This document shows, piece by piece, positions 18,974 through 26,540 of a stretch of 64,000 bases of DNA. The DNA is from an uncultured Pseudomonadota bacterium (GTDB lineage: Bacteria > Pseudomonadota > Gammaproteobacteria > Burkholderiales > JALYOK01): NCBI GenBank assembly GCA_902826775.1, contig CADEHE010000005.1:186001-250000 (forward strand). The letters are read 5' to 3'. The notes under the pieces were generated by a model, which searched no databases, was not told the origin of the DNA, and worked only from the letters and a program-made list of their open reading frames with translations. The position numbers and the translations under genes are program-made. Numbering within the stretch: position 1 is the stretch's first letter; each line of letters starts with the position of its first letter.

Positions 18974-19007
18974 GCGCGGTAGGGCGCAATGCATTGCGCC
19001 GCATGTC
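18973..19007. repeat. REP-like palindromic element, copy A
   Basis: 35 bases identical to 20729-20763. The core GGCGCAATGCATTGCGCC is a perfect 18-bp palindrome. It lies just after the stop of an exported-protein gene and downstream (minus strand) of a decayed RAYT transposase. Confidence 0.85.
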
Positions 19008-19078
19008 ACCGCCGCTCGCCAACCACCGAATCAAGATCATCACCATGACCACCCCAAACGCGCGAATATACTCCCGCA

Positions 19079-19382
19079 GCCGCGCAACGATGAAACGTCG
19101 AGTACAGCCACTCAACAAGTATGGCTTTAGAGAAGGCCGCCTTGATCAAGCGCCAGCGCAGGCTGTAGTTGCAGTCGCCGGGCGGCAATGTCCAAACGCT
19201 GTGCATGCGATCGGGCAGCACGACCTAGGTGCCCACTTCAAACGGATACTGACCGTGCACCAAGCGTACCGCTTCGCGCAGTGCTTCTGCCGCGTGAGCC
19301 GATCGTTAGGGTAGCCTTCGAGCAAATTCACAGTGAAGAAGTACGATCCGCCGGAGATGTAGTTGCGACGATAGTCGGGCAT
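19079..19382 (-). pseudogene. Decayed REP-associated tyrosine transposase (RAYT)
   Basis: The minus-strand frame opens MPDYRRNYISGGSYFFTVNLLE, the usual RAYT N-terminus. The family's HUH region then continues in another frame as LPDRMHSVWTLPPGD, with Arg in place of the first His of the HMH motif and a stop codon a few codons before it. The C-terminal phrase YSTFHRC follows after an apparent internal deletion. With a frameshift, a stop, a catalytic change and a deletion it cannot be active. Flanked by REP-like palindromes on both sides, the classic REP/RAYT arrangement. Confidence 0.85.
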
Positions 19383-19412
19383 GGGCAGGCTTGGTCGTGG
19401 TGTTGATTCTTC

Positions 19413-19446
19413 GCATGCGGCGCAATTTATTGCGCCCTACCGTGCT
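19413..19446. repeat. REP-like palindromic element, copy B (inverted, diverged)
   Basis: Inverted relative to copies A and C, with the central ATGCAT changed to ATTTAT. It overlaps the last codons of the truncated lipase-like gene, so it marks the break point. Confidence 0.75.
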
Positions 19447-19727
19447 TCCCCTGCATCGATACCGCGACGTTTGAAGACGGTGGCAGACAGCCCCGTGGGC
19501 AATATTGACGTGAACGAAACGCCGGCGGCTTGGTCGACAAAGGGGGTTCCGTCGTATTGGTCGACGACTTCAAATTGGCTGGCGAAGAGTTCGGCTTGGG
19601 CGGCGGTCATGCCGGCGCCTTGCTGGGCATTCGTCAATTGGTCGCGTAGAGCTTCTTCTGAGCCGCCGGTAGTTAGCCGCGCGTATGAGGGAAAAGATAA
19701 CAACGCCTGTTGCAACGTAGTACTCAT
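19437..19727 (-). pseudogene. Truncated lipase-like/RTX-type gene, N-terminal fragment
   Basis: 96 residues beginning STTLQQALLSFPSY. The pattern (a helical start, AQAELFASQFEVVDQYDG, then GLSATVFKRR) resembles the N-terminus of large secreted class-3-lipase or calcium-binding-repeat proteins, which would continue into a lipase core. Here the frame ends eight codons later, inside REP-like copy B, so almost the whole enzyme is missing. The ATG overlaps the stop of the upstream membrane-protein gene (ATGA), so the two genes were coupled. The family assignment is by pattern only. Confidence 0.5.
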
Positions 19728-20671
19728 TGTTCTCTCCTTAGAAGAAAGACCTTAGTCAAAAAGTTGATCGGATCCATATCACTCATATCCTTCGGACAGA
19801 GACCACCACGCATTGGGCGGTGCTCCACAACAATGCCTGGGGGGCCGCCTCTTGAAGCAGAGAGGTATGTCACCTCCGCAATGACAATGTCGTCTCTTGT
19901 ATCTCGAATTACGTAGCGCAAACGACTCGCCGATGTGATAAACGGAATGTGCTCCCATGTTGTCTTATCTGCACGGTAGCCAGAAGGCATATGGGTGTTA
20001 TCGATGGCGCCTTTGCTCGTGATGAACACTGGCTTCCCATCCGGTGTGAAATACTCCGGCCCCAACTCAACCGTCTTGTAGATCTTCGTCCCCGCCTGCT
20101 CCTTGCACAGCTTTGCGAACTCCCGCTCCGCAATAGCGTTGTCAAGCCACGCAATCCAATTCGCAAGTACGATAACGAGTACTGCCCCCGCGATGCGCAG
20201 CGGCAACTTGGGGCTCGCGCGCACAACCGCCACGATCAACGCGATCTCGATCGCCCAAAACAATAACCAAGGCCCAACCGGATAGTCTGATCGCGTGAGC
20301 CACGCGAGATAGCGTGCCGCAATCAGCGCAACGGCGCCGATGACCACCCACCTGATGCGCTGCGGCCAGAAGTTGGGTTGCGCTGCATCGTCGGCGGGCC
20401 GGAACTTGCGCCAATAAGCCAGATACACAAGCCAAGCACTGATCCAGCAAAGAACATAGATCGGGCTGCGGCCAGAGAACAAGGAAGGCGCACGCTCCGC
20501 CACGAAAACGGCCAGCAGCACATAGGTGAGCCGCTCAACAAGCCAGGGCAATAGCGCGAAGAACACCCAGCGCCGCTTGGCCGCTCCGCTCGTCAAAGCG
20601 GAAAACAAGATAAACACCGCCGGCGCGAAAAACAAAACCGGTTTCAGGTAATAGCCGAGAATGAAGCCCAT
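19724..20671 (-). CDS. Membrane protein of unknown function
   Basis: 315 residues from the ATG complementary to 20669-20671, preceded by GGAG at a good distance; the frame extends upstream through REP sequence but that part is not coding. The N-terminal 175 residues contain about six membrane helices (for example LKPVLFFAPAVFILFSALT and IEIALIVAVV). The C-terminal 140 residues are soluble, with a YFTPDGKPVF segment. I do not recognise the family. It is coupled to the truncated lipase-like gene and flanked by RAYT/REP debris, so it is perhaps a leftover of an effector-accessory pair. Confidence 0.6.
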   Translation of the reverse strand: MGFILGYYLKPVLFFAPAVFILFSALTSGAAKRRWVFFALLPWLVERLTYVLLAVFVAERAPSLFSGRSPIYVLCWISAWLVYLAYWRKFRPADDAAQPNFWPQRIRWVVIGAVALIAARYLAWLTRSDYPVGPWLLFWAIEIALIVAVVRASPKLPLRIAGAVLVIVLANWIAWLDNAIAEREFAKLCKEQAGTKIYKTVELGPEYFTPDGKPVFITSKGAIDNTHMPSGYRADKTTWEHIPFITSASRLRYVIRDTRDDIVIAEVTYLSASRGGPPGIVVEHRPMRGGLCPKDMSDMDPINFLTKVFLLRREQ

Positions 20672-20728
20672 GCAATTCTCCAAAAGACACTCGTTTTCAG
20701 CGATGCCAGCGGCAAGCCGTACATCGTT

Positions 20729-20763
20729 AGCGCGGTAGGGCGCAATGCATTGCGCCGCATGTC
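20729..20763. repeat. REP-like palindromic element, copy C
   Basis: Identical over 35 bases to copy A at 18973-19007. Also lies just downstream (minus strand) of a RAYT C-terminal fragment, the same relative order as copy A. Confidence 0.85.
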
Positions 20764-20764
20764 T

Positions 20765-20862
20765 GCCGCGCAACGATGAAACGTCGAGTGCGGCCCGTCA
20801 ACAACTCGCTTGACGTAGCCATGTTTCACGGGATTGAAATGCAAATAATCTACATGAGGCAG
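20765..20862 (-). pseudogene. RAYT transposase C-terminal fragment
   Basis: The minus strand reads PHVDYLHFNPVKHGYVKRVV followed by a segment ending STFHRC, which is the conserved C-terminus of REP-associated tyrosine transposases. No N-terminal part is present upstream. It shares a 25-base block (20765-20789) with the other RAYT remnant at 19079-19103. Confidence 0.8.
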
Positions 20863-21068
20863 GCGCGTCTAGCGCCGCGCTACATCAAATGGGCTACGGG
20901 GATTCGCGAAGTCTATCAGCGCGACGCGAGCTGTGCGCTCAAGCATTGACGCCTCCACGCTCGGTGCCGCGAGCGTTCTTCAATCGCGCACTGTACTTCG
21001 AAGTCCAAGTCATACTGGTGAGTAGTGTATCCAGTTAAGTTTGTGCCATTCTTAGTTTTAGGATGATA

Positions 21069-21896
21069 CTACCGCATGATTGGCTCATTACCAACGCCGC
21101 CCGCCGCGATGAAATTCGCGCAGCGCACGAAATCTTCTACCGATAGTTGCTCCGCGCGCGCCGTGGCGTTAATGCCTAGGCGCGTGAAGTCTTCCGCGGC
21201 CAAGAACGGTTTGAGCGATTGCCGCAGCATCTTGCGGCGCTGATTGAAGCCGGCGCTCACCACTTCGGCGAAAACTTTCTCATCGCTTAGCGCCGGTGCC
21301 GCGCCGCCCAGCGGTTGCAGCCGCACGATGGCGGAATCCACTTTCGGCGGCGGGCGAAACGCGCCGGGCGGCACGATGAATAAGCGCTGCATGGCAAACT
21401 TGACTTGCAGCATGACCGAGAGCTTGCCGTAGTCTTTATTGCCTGGGGCGGCGACCATGCGATCCACCACTTCTTTTTGCAGCATGAACATCATGTCGCG
21501 TATGTGCGGTGCGGCCTCGCTCAAGTGAAACAGCAGCGGCGTCGAAATGTTGTACGGCAGGTTGCCGACGATGCGCAGATTCTCGCCGAGCGCCGCGAAA
21601 TCGAAGCGCAGCGCGTCGCCCTCGTGCACGGTGAGCGTGTCGGGGCTGTATTGCGTGTGCAAGTGCGCGACGATATCGCGGTCGATCTCGACCACATCCA
21701 AGTGATCGAGATGCGTCAGCAGCGGTTGCGTCAGTGCGCCCAGCCCGGGACCGATCTCGACGACGCGGTCGCTGCGCTGCGGGTTGATCGCCTCGATGAT
21801 GCGCGCGACAAAGTGCCGGTCGTGCAGAAAATGCTGCCCGAAGCGTTTTCGCGCGATATGCGAAACCGGCGCGGCGCTCGCCTTTCGATCATCCAT
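21069..21896 (-). CDS. ksgA: 16S rRNA (adenine-1518/1519-N6) dimethyltransferase KsgA/RsmA
   Basis: 275 residues, normal length. It begins near the N-terminus with the RKRFGQHFLHD signature, followed by the SAM-binding motif VVEIGPGLGALT (about residues 44-55), the acidic VVEIDRDIV and the catalytic NLPYNIS. The enzyme dimethylates two adjacent adenines in the 3' hairpin of 16S rRNA during 30S assembly. Usually near pdxA and apaG; that neighbourhood is not seen here. Lies 12 bases after the DUF169 gene on the same strand, so they may share a transcript. Confidence 0.96.
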   Translation of the reverse strand: MDDRKASAAPVSHIARKRFGQHFLHDRHFVARIIEAINPQRSDRVVEIGPGLGALTQPLLTHLDHLDVVEIDRDIVAHLHTQYSPDTLTVHEGDALRFDFAALGENLRIVGNLPYNISTPLLFHLSEAAPHIRDMMFMLQKEVVDRMVAAPGNKDYGKLSVMLQVKFAMQRLFIVPPGAFRPPPKVDSAIVRLQPLGGAAPALSDEKVFAEVVSAGFNQRRKMLRQSLKPFLAAEDFTRLGINATARAEQLSVEDFVRCANFIAAGGVGNEPIMR

Positions 21897-21908
21897 CGTG
21901 CGGTATTT

Positions 21909-22685
21909 CTAACGCGCCCGGTCCGGATAGCTCGCCGCCATGCCGTCGCGCACGTCGTTTTGGATGCCGTACTGCGGAAACGGGTAACGCAAGCCGTTCT
22001 TCGCCAGCGCCGCCATGCCTTGCAGCGCTTTGCCGATGAGTTCCGGCGGCAGGGCCATCAGCATTTCGTCGTCCAGCACGCCGCCGTAGCGGCGCTCTGC
22101 GAAGCATGGAATCGACAGGCTCGGCTCGCGCTTCAGCAGTGCGCGTCCCCAGGAGTCGGCACAGGCCGATTCGCCCACCACGCTCCAATCGAAGCGCTTA
22201 TAGCCGGTCCACTGCAGCCCATTGATGAAGTACATCATCGCGCCCGGCGTTGCGTAAAACAGCGCGATGTCGGGCGGAGTCAAGCGGCCGCTGGCGAGCG
22301 GCGACACCGCCAGCGCCTGATATTTGCCGCGCGGCACGATGTGCATGGCGGCCTGATGTTTTGCCGTGTCCTCCACGCTGGCGTACCACACGCCCTTCAT
22401 GTGCTTGCCGCTAAACCACTCCTCGGTTTGCCCGCCCAGGCCGATGACCGACTTGCACTGATCGCCCACCAGATTCTCGGCGGTGATGCCGACCGTCCAG
22501 CCGAGGCGCGCAGCTTGCGCGACGATTTGATCGGTGGTGTGCACGGCCTTCGGGCGGCGAATCTTCGGGATCGCTTCCATGTCTTCAAGGCGCTCGAACA
22601 GTTTCATGCCGAAGGGAATGGATCGGAGTTTAAGCACTTTCTCCAACTCGGCGGCGAGTAGCGGGAGATCGGCAAGTTCGGTCAT
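21909..22685 (-). CDS. DUF169-family protein
   Basis: 258 residues from the ATG complementary to 22683-22685. The phrases LRSIPFGMKLFE, ITAENLVGDQCKSVIGLGG and the DVRDGMA-type end fit the DUF169 family, whose function is not known to me. Cysteines at GDQCKSV and ESACADSWGRA could bind metal or be redox active. No signal peptide or membrane helix. Upstream of ksgA with a short gap. Confidence 0.75.
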   Translation of the reverse strand: MTELADLPLLAAELEKVLKLRSIPFGMKLFERLEDMEAIPKIRRPKAVHTTDQIVAQAARLGWTVGITAENLVGDQCKSVIGLGGQTEEWFSGKHMKGVWYASVEDTAKHQAAMHIVPRGKYQALAVSPLASGRLTPPDIALFYATPGAMMYFINGLQWTGYKRFDWSVVGESACADSWGRALLKREPSLSIPCFAERRYGGVLDDEMLMALPPELIGKALQGMAALAKNGLRYPFPQYGIQNDVRDGMAASYPDRAR

Positions 22686-22777
22686 GGCGGCGTTTCTGTG
22701 TGACGAGGCGGGTATCGCGATTATGCCGCGAATGCGGTTGACCCACGTCAAATAGCGCTGCGGCGAAACGTGCTTTC

Positions 22778-24370
22778 ATGAGTTATTTAGTTTTGAGAAA
22801 GCGACGACGCGTGCAGCGGCTAATTGATGGTCTCTCATTTCTTTGTGTCTGCTTGTTCGCTACCGGTATTGCTTTTGCCGGAGACTACAGTGGCTCATAC
22901 CGAGGCGAAGGCATCAGCATGAGCGTGCTGAGAGAAAAAGGCACTGCCTACAAAGGAAGCGCCGATATCGGGGCGCAATCGTGCACGTTCAGTGCCGAGT
23001 ACCACGCCGAGGTCGGCGGCCTGCCGCCGGGCTATGATGCGCCCATCTTGGGAAAGATGCGCTGCGGCGCCAACGAGACGAAGTTTGCCGCTAACTTGCT
23101 CGACAACGGCAATACGCTAGAGGTGCAGATCGATAGTCGGTTCTACACGCTGCGCCGAGCAGCGGCGCCCGGGCAAACCGGTGCAGGCGGCAATCCGGCG
23201 ACGGGCCGGCGCGCGGTGGCGAAGTTCGTTCTCCAGCAGGTGCTTGTAACTGACGGCGGCAACGCATATTTTGGCCGCCTGCCGGATAGCACTTCGGCGC
23301 GCGCCGGGCTGCAGTGGGTAGTGCCGCAAATCGCCGGCGGTTTCGACGCGACCGTGGTGGGGGATGGCGCAACGATCGACCGGACAGATTCACAAGCGCA
23401 GTTGCTGTTTCACACCACGGCTTCCAAGACGCTGATTCGCGGCTTAGTGCTGGCAGTGCGCGATGCGCACGGTGTCGGTGTCGGGCTCGTCTATCAGAAT
23501 GTCGGCAAGGCCGCGGACGGGCTGAGCGAGGCGCTAGCCGCTGTCCTGGCGCGCTTCCCGAAGCAGTTAGGCGAGAGTGAAAAATTCCACGAGGTGGCAT
23601 TTGCGGACGGCAGCGGCAGCCTGATGTTGCCGGCCGGATGGCGCATTGTAGATTCGCTTGAAGGCGCGGTGAACGCCAGCGGGCCGGATGGCGCCTTTGT
23701 CGACTTGGGCGCGCATCGCATTGTGCTCGATCCGCGCTTGTTGCCTACCATTACGCCGGGGATGCTGGCAGGCGCTTACTGCCATCCGGCCGATTCGTTG
23801 AGTATTCTATTTCCGGCACTGACGGCGATGAACGCGCAGCTTGGCGACCCCACACAGTTGCGTCTGGTGCAGGTCATCGAATACGTGGACGCGCAGTCGC
23901 CCTCGGCGCAAGTGGGTGGCCAGTGGGCACTGGTGTATTACGAGTGGCAGCGTAACGGCCAGCTGTATCAATCCATTGGCCTCATCGGCACGGTGCCGAT
24001 GTCGGCAAATTGGGGGCACTACTGGTCGGCCGTCTCAGCGCCCAAGCAGGTGTTTGCGCGCAAGCTGCGCACGCTCATGCGTATCTGGGGCTCGTACTAT
24101 GTGAGCGATCAATCTGTAGCCCGCCGCTTGCAAGGCGCGCTCGAGAACATGCGCGTGGCGGGCGAGATCTATCGCAAAAGCGCGCAAGACGCAGCGCAGG
24201 GGGGCGACCGCATAGCCGAGACCTGGAAACAGGTGATACGCGACCAGACGGTGGTTCAAGGCCCAGACGGTTGGCGCTATGAGACCAAGCTGTCCACGCT
24301 CGACGATTTTTTGCTCGCCAACCCCGGATTCCAGCGCGTGCCGGTGGAGAAGATCTTGGGGCAGGAGTGA
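22778..24370 (+). CDS. Large exported protein of unknown function
   Basis: 530 residues. A basic leader (RKRRRVQR) and hydrophobic core (LSFLCVCLFATGIAFA) give a signal peptide ending near residue 34. A small beta-rich domain follows (DYSGSYRGEGISMSVLREKGTAYKGSADI). After a proline/glycine linker near residue 130-145 comes a long domain with a central MLPAGWRIVDSLEGAVNASGPDGA segment, reminiscent of proteins that share a membrane-bound lipoprotein fold, but I cannot name it. Probably periplasmic. Divergent from the DUF169 gene. Confidence 0.6.
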   Translation: MSYLVLRKRRRVQRLIDGLSFLCVCLFATGIAFAGDYSGSYRGEGISMSVLREKGTAYKGSADIGAQSCTFSAEYHAEVGGLPPGYDAPILGKMRCGANETKFAANLLDNGNTLEVQIDSRFYTLRRAAAPGQTGAGGNPATGRRAVAKFVLQQVLVTDGGNAYFGRLPDSTSARAGLQWVVPQIAGGFDATVVGDGATIDRTDSQAQLLFHTTASKTLIRGLVLAVRDAHGVGVGLVYQNVGKAADGLSEALAAVLARFPKQLGESEKFHEVAFADGSGSLMLPAGWRIVDSLEGAVNASGPDGAFVDLGAHRIVLDPRLLPTITPGMLAGAYCHPADSLSILFPALTAMNAQLGDPTQLRLVQVIEYVDAQSPSAQVGGQWALVYYEWQRNGQLYQSIGLIGTVPMSANWGHYWSAVSAPKQVFARKLRTLMRIWGSYYVSDQSVARRLQGALENMRVAGEIYRKSAQDAAQGGDRIAETWKQVIRDQTVVQGPDGWRYETKLSTLDDFLLANPGFQRVPVEKILGQE

Positions 24371-24431
24371 ATGCGCCGCTTGTGATAACGTGAGCGCTCC
24401 GTCCGCGTCCGACCCACAACGGCCACCTCAC

Positions 24432-25742
24432 ATGGATACTACGTTTACGCCAAGCAGCGATAAGCAAACCCGTCTCTTAGCCGATGCCAGCCAATATCTC
24501 GCCGGCGGCGGCCTCGGCTTATTCATTCTGCCGCCGGAATTGAATCTGGTGGTGCAGCGCGGCGAGGGCAGCCGCGTGTGGGATGTGGCCGGGCGCGAGT
24601 ACATCGATTACCACTTGAGCAGCGGCCCGGTGTTGCTCGGGCATGCGCATCCCGAAGTGGCCGCAGCCGTGGCCGCGCAGCTTAGCAAAGGCACGACCTA
24701 TTATTTCTTGAACGAACCGGAAATTGAGTTGGCCAAGCGCTTGGTTGAGGCCATCCCTTGCGCCGATCAAATTCTCTACACCGGCTCCGGAACCGAGGCG
24801 ACCTTTTACGCGCTGCGCATCGCGCGCGCCTACACCAAGCGCAACAAAGTGCTCAAGTTCGAAGGCGCGTGGCATGGCATGCATGACTACGGTCTATGGG
24901 GCACGGTGCCGTCGTCGCCGTCGAATTATCCGCACGCGCAGCCGGATTCGGTCGGCGTGCCGCTGGAAACGGGCGCGACGGTATTGGTGACGCCGTTCAA
25001 CGAAACGCAGCGCGCGGTGGAAATGATCGAGCGCCACGCGCACGAGCTCGCGGCCGTCATCGTCGAGCCGCTGCAACGTGTGCTACAGCCGGAGCCGGGT
25101 TTTCTCGAAGCGATCCGCGAAGTGACGCAACGCCGTGGCATCGTCATGATTTTCGACGAAATCGTCACCGGCTTTCGCATCGCCTGGGGCGGCGCGCAAG
25201 AGCGCTACTGCGTGGTGCCGGATATCGCCTGCTACGGCAAAGCCATCAGCGGCGGCTTTCCACTGGCGGCTGTGGCCGGCAAAGAGGAGTTCATGGCAGT
25301 GCTGGATGCGCGCAAGCGGCCGCGCGCCGAAGTCGTCTGGGCGACAAATACTCTTAACGGTAATCCCGTGTGCTCCGCGGCTGGTGTGGCTGCACTGAAT
25401 ATACTCTCGAGATCAGGGGTGCAAGACCATTTGCACCGCATCGGTTCGCAGTTGCGCCAAGGAATGGTCGAATCCGGCACGCGCCACGGCTTCGCGGTGC
25501 AGGCGCCGGGTGAAGATGCCGTGTGGGGCGTGCGCTTCACCGAGCGCAAGCCGCTGCGCACCTGGAGCGATCTCACCACATCGAACAAAGATCTCGGCGT
25601 GCGTTGGGGCCTGGAACTGCTGCGGCGCGGCCTCATGGTCAATCCGAACGAGAAGTTCTACATCTCGATCGCGCATACGCAAGCCGATGTCGATCGCACC
25701 TTGCAGATCGTCGACGATGCGTTCGCGGCGCTGAAGCACTAG
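24432..25742 (+). CDS. Class III aminotransferase (glutamate-1-semialdehyde aminomutase-like)
   Basis: 436 residues from the ATG at 24432; the frame is open upstream, but that part overlaps the previous gene. PLP features are complete: SGTEATFYALRIARA for phosphate binding, FEGAWHGMHD, the aspartate in IFDEIVTGFR and the Schiff-base Lys270 in CYGKAISGGFPLAA. It is closest in style to HemL-like aminomutases that are not heme enzymes and act on amino-group transfer in secondary or catabolic pathways. The true hemL is expected elsewhere, as the heme genes are absent here. Substrate unknown. Confidence 0.85.
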   Translation: MDTTFTPSSDKQTRLLADASQYLAGGGLGLFILPPELNLVVQRGEGSRVWDVAGREYIDYHLSSGPVLLGHAHPEVAAAVAAQLSKGTTYYFLNEPEIELAKRLVEAIPCADQILYTGSGTEATFYALRIARAYTKRNKVLKFEGAWHGMHDYGLWGTVPSSPSNYPHAQPDSVGVPLETGATVLVTPFNETQRAVEMIERHAHELAAVIVEPLQRVLQPEPGFLEAIREVTQRRGIVMIFDEIVTGFRIAWGGAQERYCVVPDIACYGKAISGGFPLAAVAGKEEFMAVLDARKRPRAEVVWATNTLNGNPVCSAAGVAALNILSRSGVQDHLHRIGSQLRQGMVESGTRHGFAVQAPGEDAVWGVRFTERKPLRTWSDLTTSNKDLGVRWGLELLRRGLMVNPNEKFYISIAHTQADVDRTLQIVDDAFAALKH

Positions 25743-25796
25743 CGCACCCCCTCGGGTTCAAGCGTCAGCGTCCGCCCAGCTTTTTAGCACTGCGTA

Positions 25797-25826
25797 TTGA
25801 CACGACTGGACTAGACGGTCTAGTCT
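25797..25826 (+). promoter_or_regulatory. Promoter with TetR operator
   Basis: A TTGACA -35 hexamer at 25797-25802 is followed 18 bases later by a weak TAGTCT -10. Between and over them is a perfect inverted repeat, ACTAGAC-G-GTCTAGT at 25810-25824. Its position 40 bases before the TetR start makes autorepression, and control of the exporter operon, likely. Confidence 0.7.
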
Positions 25827-25862
25827 AGCCGCCGATCCGTCAGGTGAGGCACAACAATTAAA

Positions 25863-26540
25863 ATGCCTAAGAGCGCGCAAAGCGCCAAGGGGAGCGAGGG
25901 GAGCAAAGCCCGCCAAGCGCGCATGGTGCGCGCGGCCGTCGACATCTTTTTCGCGCAAGGCTATCGAGCCAGCATGGCATCGATCGCCGCGAAGGCGGGG
26001 GTGGCGAAGCAAACCGTCTACGCCCATTTCCACAGCAAGGAGCGCTTGTTCGAAGCCGTCGTGCGCAGCCTCGCCGGCAGCATCGTGTTGACGCTGACCG
26101 AGTCGGACGTTGCGCTGCGCCCGAGCTTAATCAGCTTCGCCCTTGCCTTGCGCGATCGCGTATTGTCGCCGCGCGCGATCGGCGTATACCGCACGCTCGT
26201 CGCCGAAGCGCCGCGTTTTCCCAAACTTGCGAAACTGATCTACGCCTCGGGCCAAGAAGCGGCGCAGCACGCGTTGGCCGATTTTCTTGCCAAGCATATG
26301 CGCGACGGTAGCTTGCGCAAATCCGATCCGCAGTTCGCCGCGCAGATGTTCATGAACATGGCCTACGGACACGAACGTGCGCGGCTGCTGTACGGCGTCA
26401 GCGTGAGCAAGAGCGGCGACCAGCGCCGCGTCGAACAAATTGTCGATTGCTTCTTGTCTGCCTTTGCCGTGGAAGGCAGCGAGATTACACACACACAACA
26501 CATACATACCAGGCGAAATCGAGGAGAAGCGCATGCGTAG
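25863..26540 (+). CDS. TetR-family transcriptional repressor
   Basis: 225 residues. The N-terminal DNA-binding domain is standard (AAVDIFFAQGYRASMASIAAKAGVAKQTVYAHFHSKERLFEAVV, about residues 24-67). The rest is a helical ligand-binding domain of the AefR/TetR_C type (FMNMAYGHERARLLYG). It very likely binds the inverted repeat just upstream and controls itself and the RND exporter. Its last eight bases overlap the start of the exporter gene, so they share a transcript. Confidence 0.9.
   Translation: MPKSAQSAKGSEGSKARQARMVRAAVDIFFAQGYRASMASIAAKAGVAKQTVYAHFHSKERLFEAVVRSLAGSIVLTLTESDVALRPSLISFALALRDRVLSPRAIGVYRTLVAEAPRFPKLAKLIYASGQEAAQHALADFLAKHMRDGSLRKSDPQFAAQMFMNMAYGHERARLLYGVSVSKSGDQRRVEQIVDCFLSAFAVEGSEITHTQHIHTRRNRGEAHA

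Noticed and set aside
18973..20862. CRISPR array
   Set aside because: The three palindromic repeats are irregularly spaced, one is inverted, and there are RAYT remnants; this is REP, not CRISPR.
24432..25742. True hemL (tetrapyrrole synthesis)
   Set aside because: The enzyme is HemL-like, but the wording differs in conserved parts and no heme genes are near, so I call it only a class III aminotransferase.
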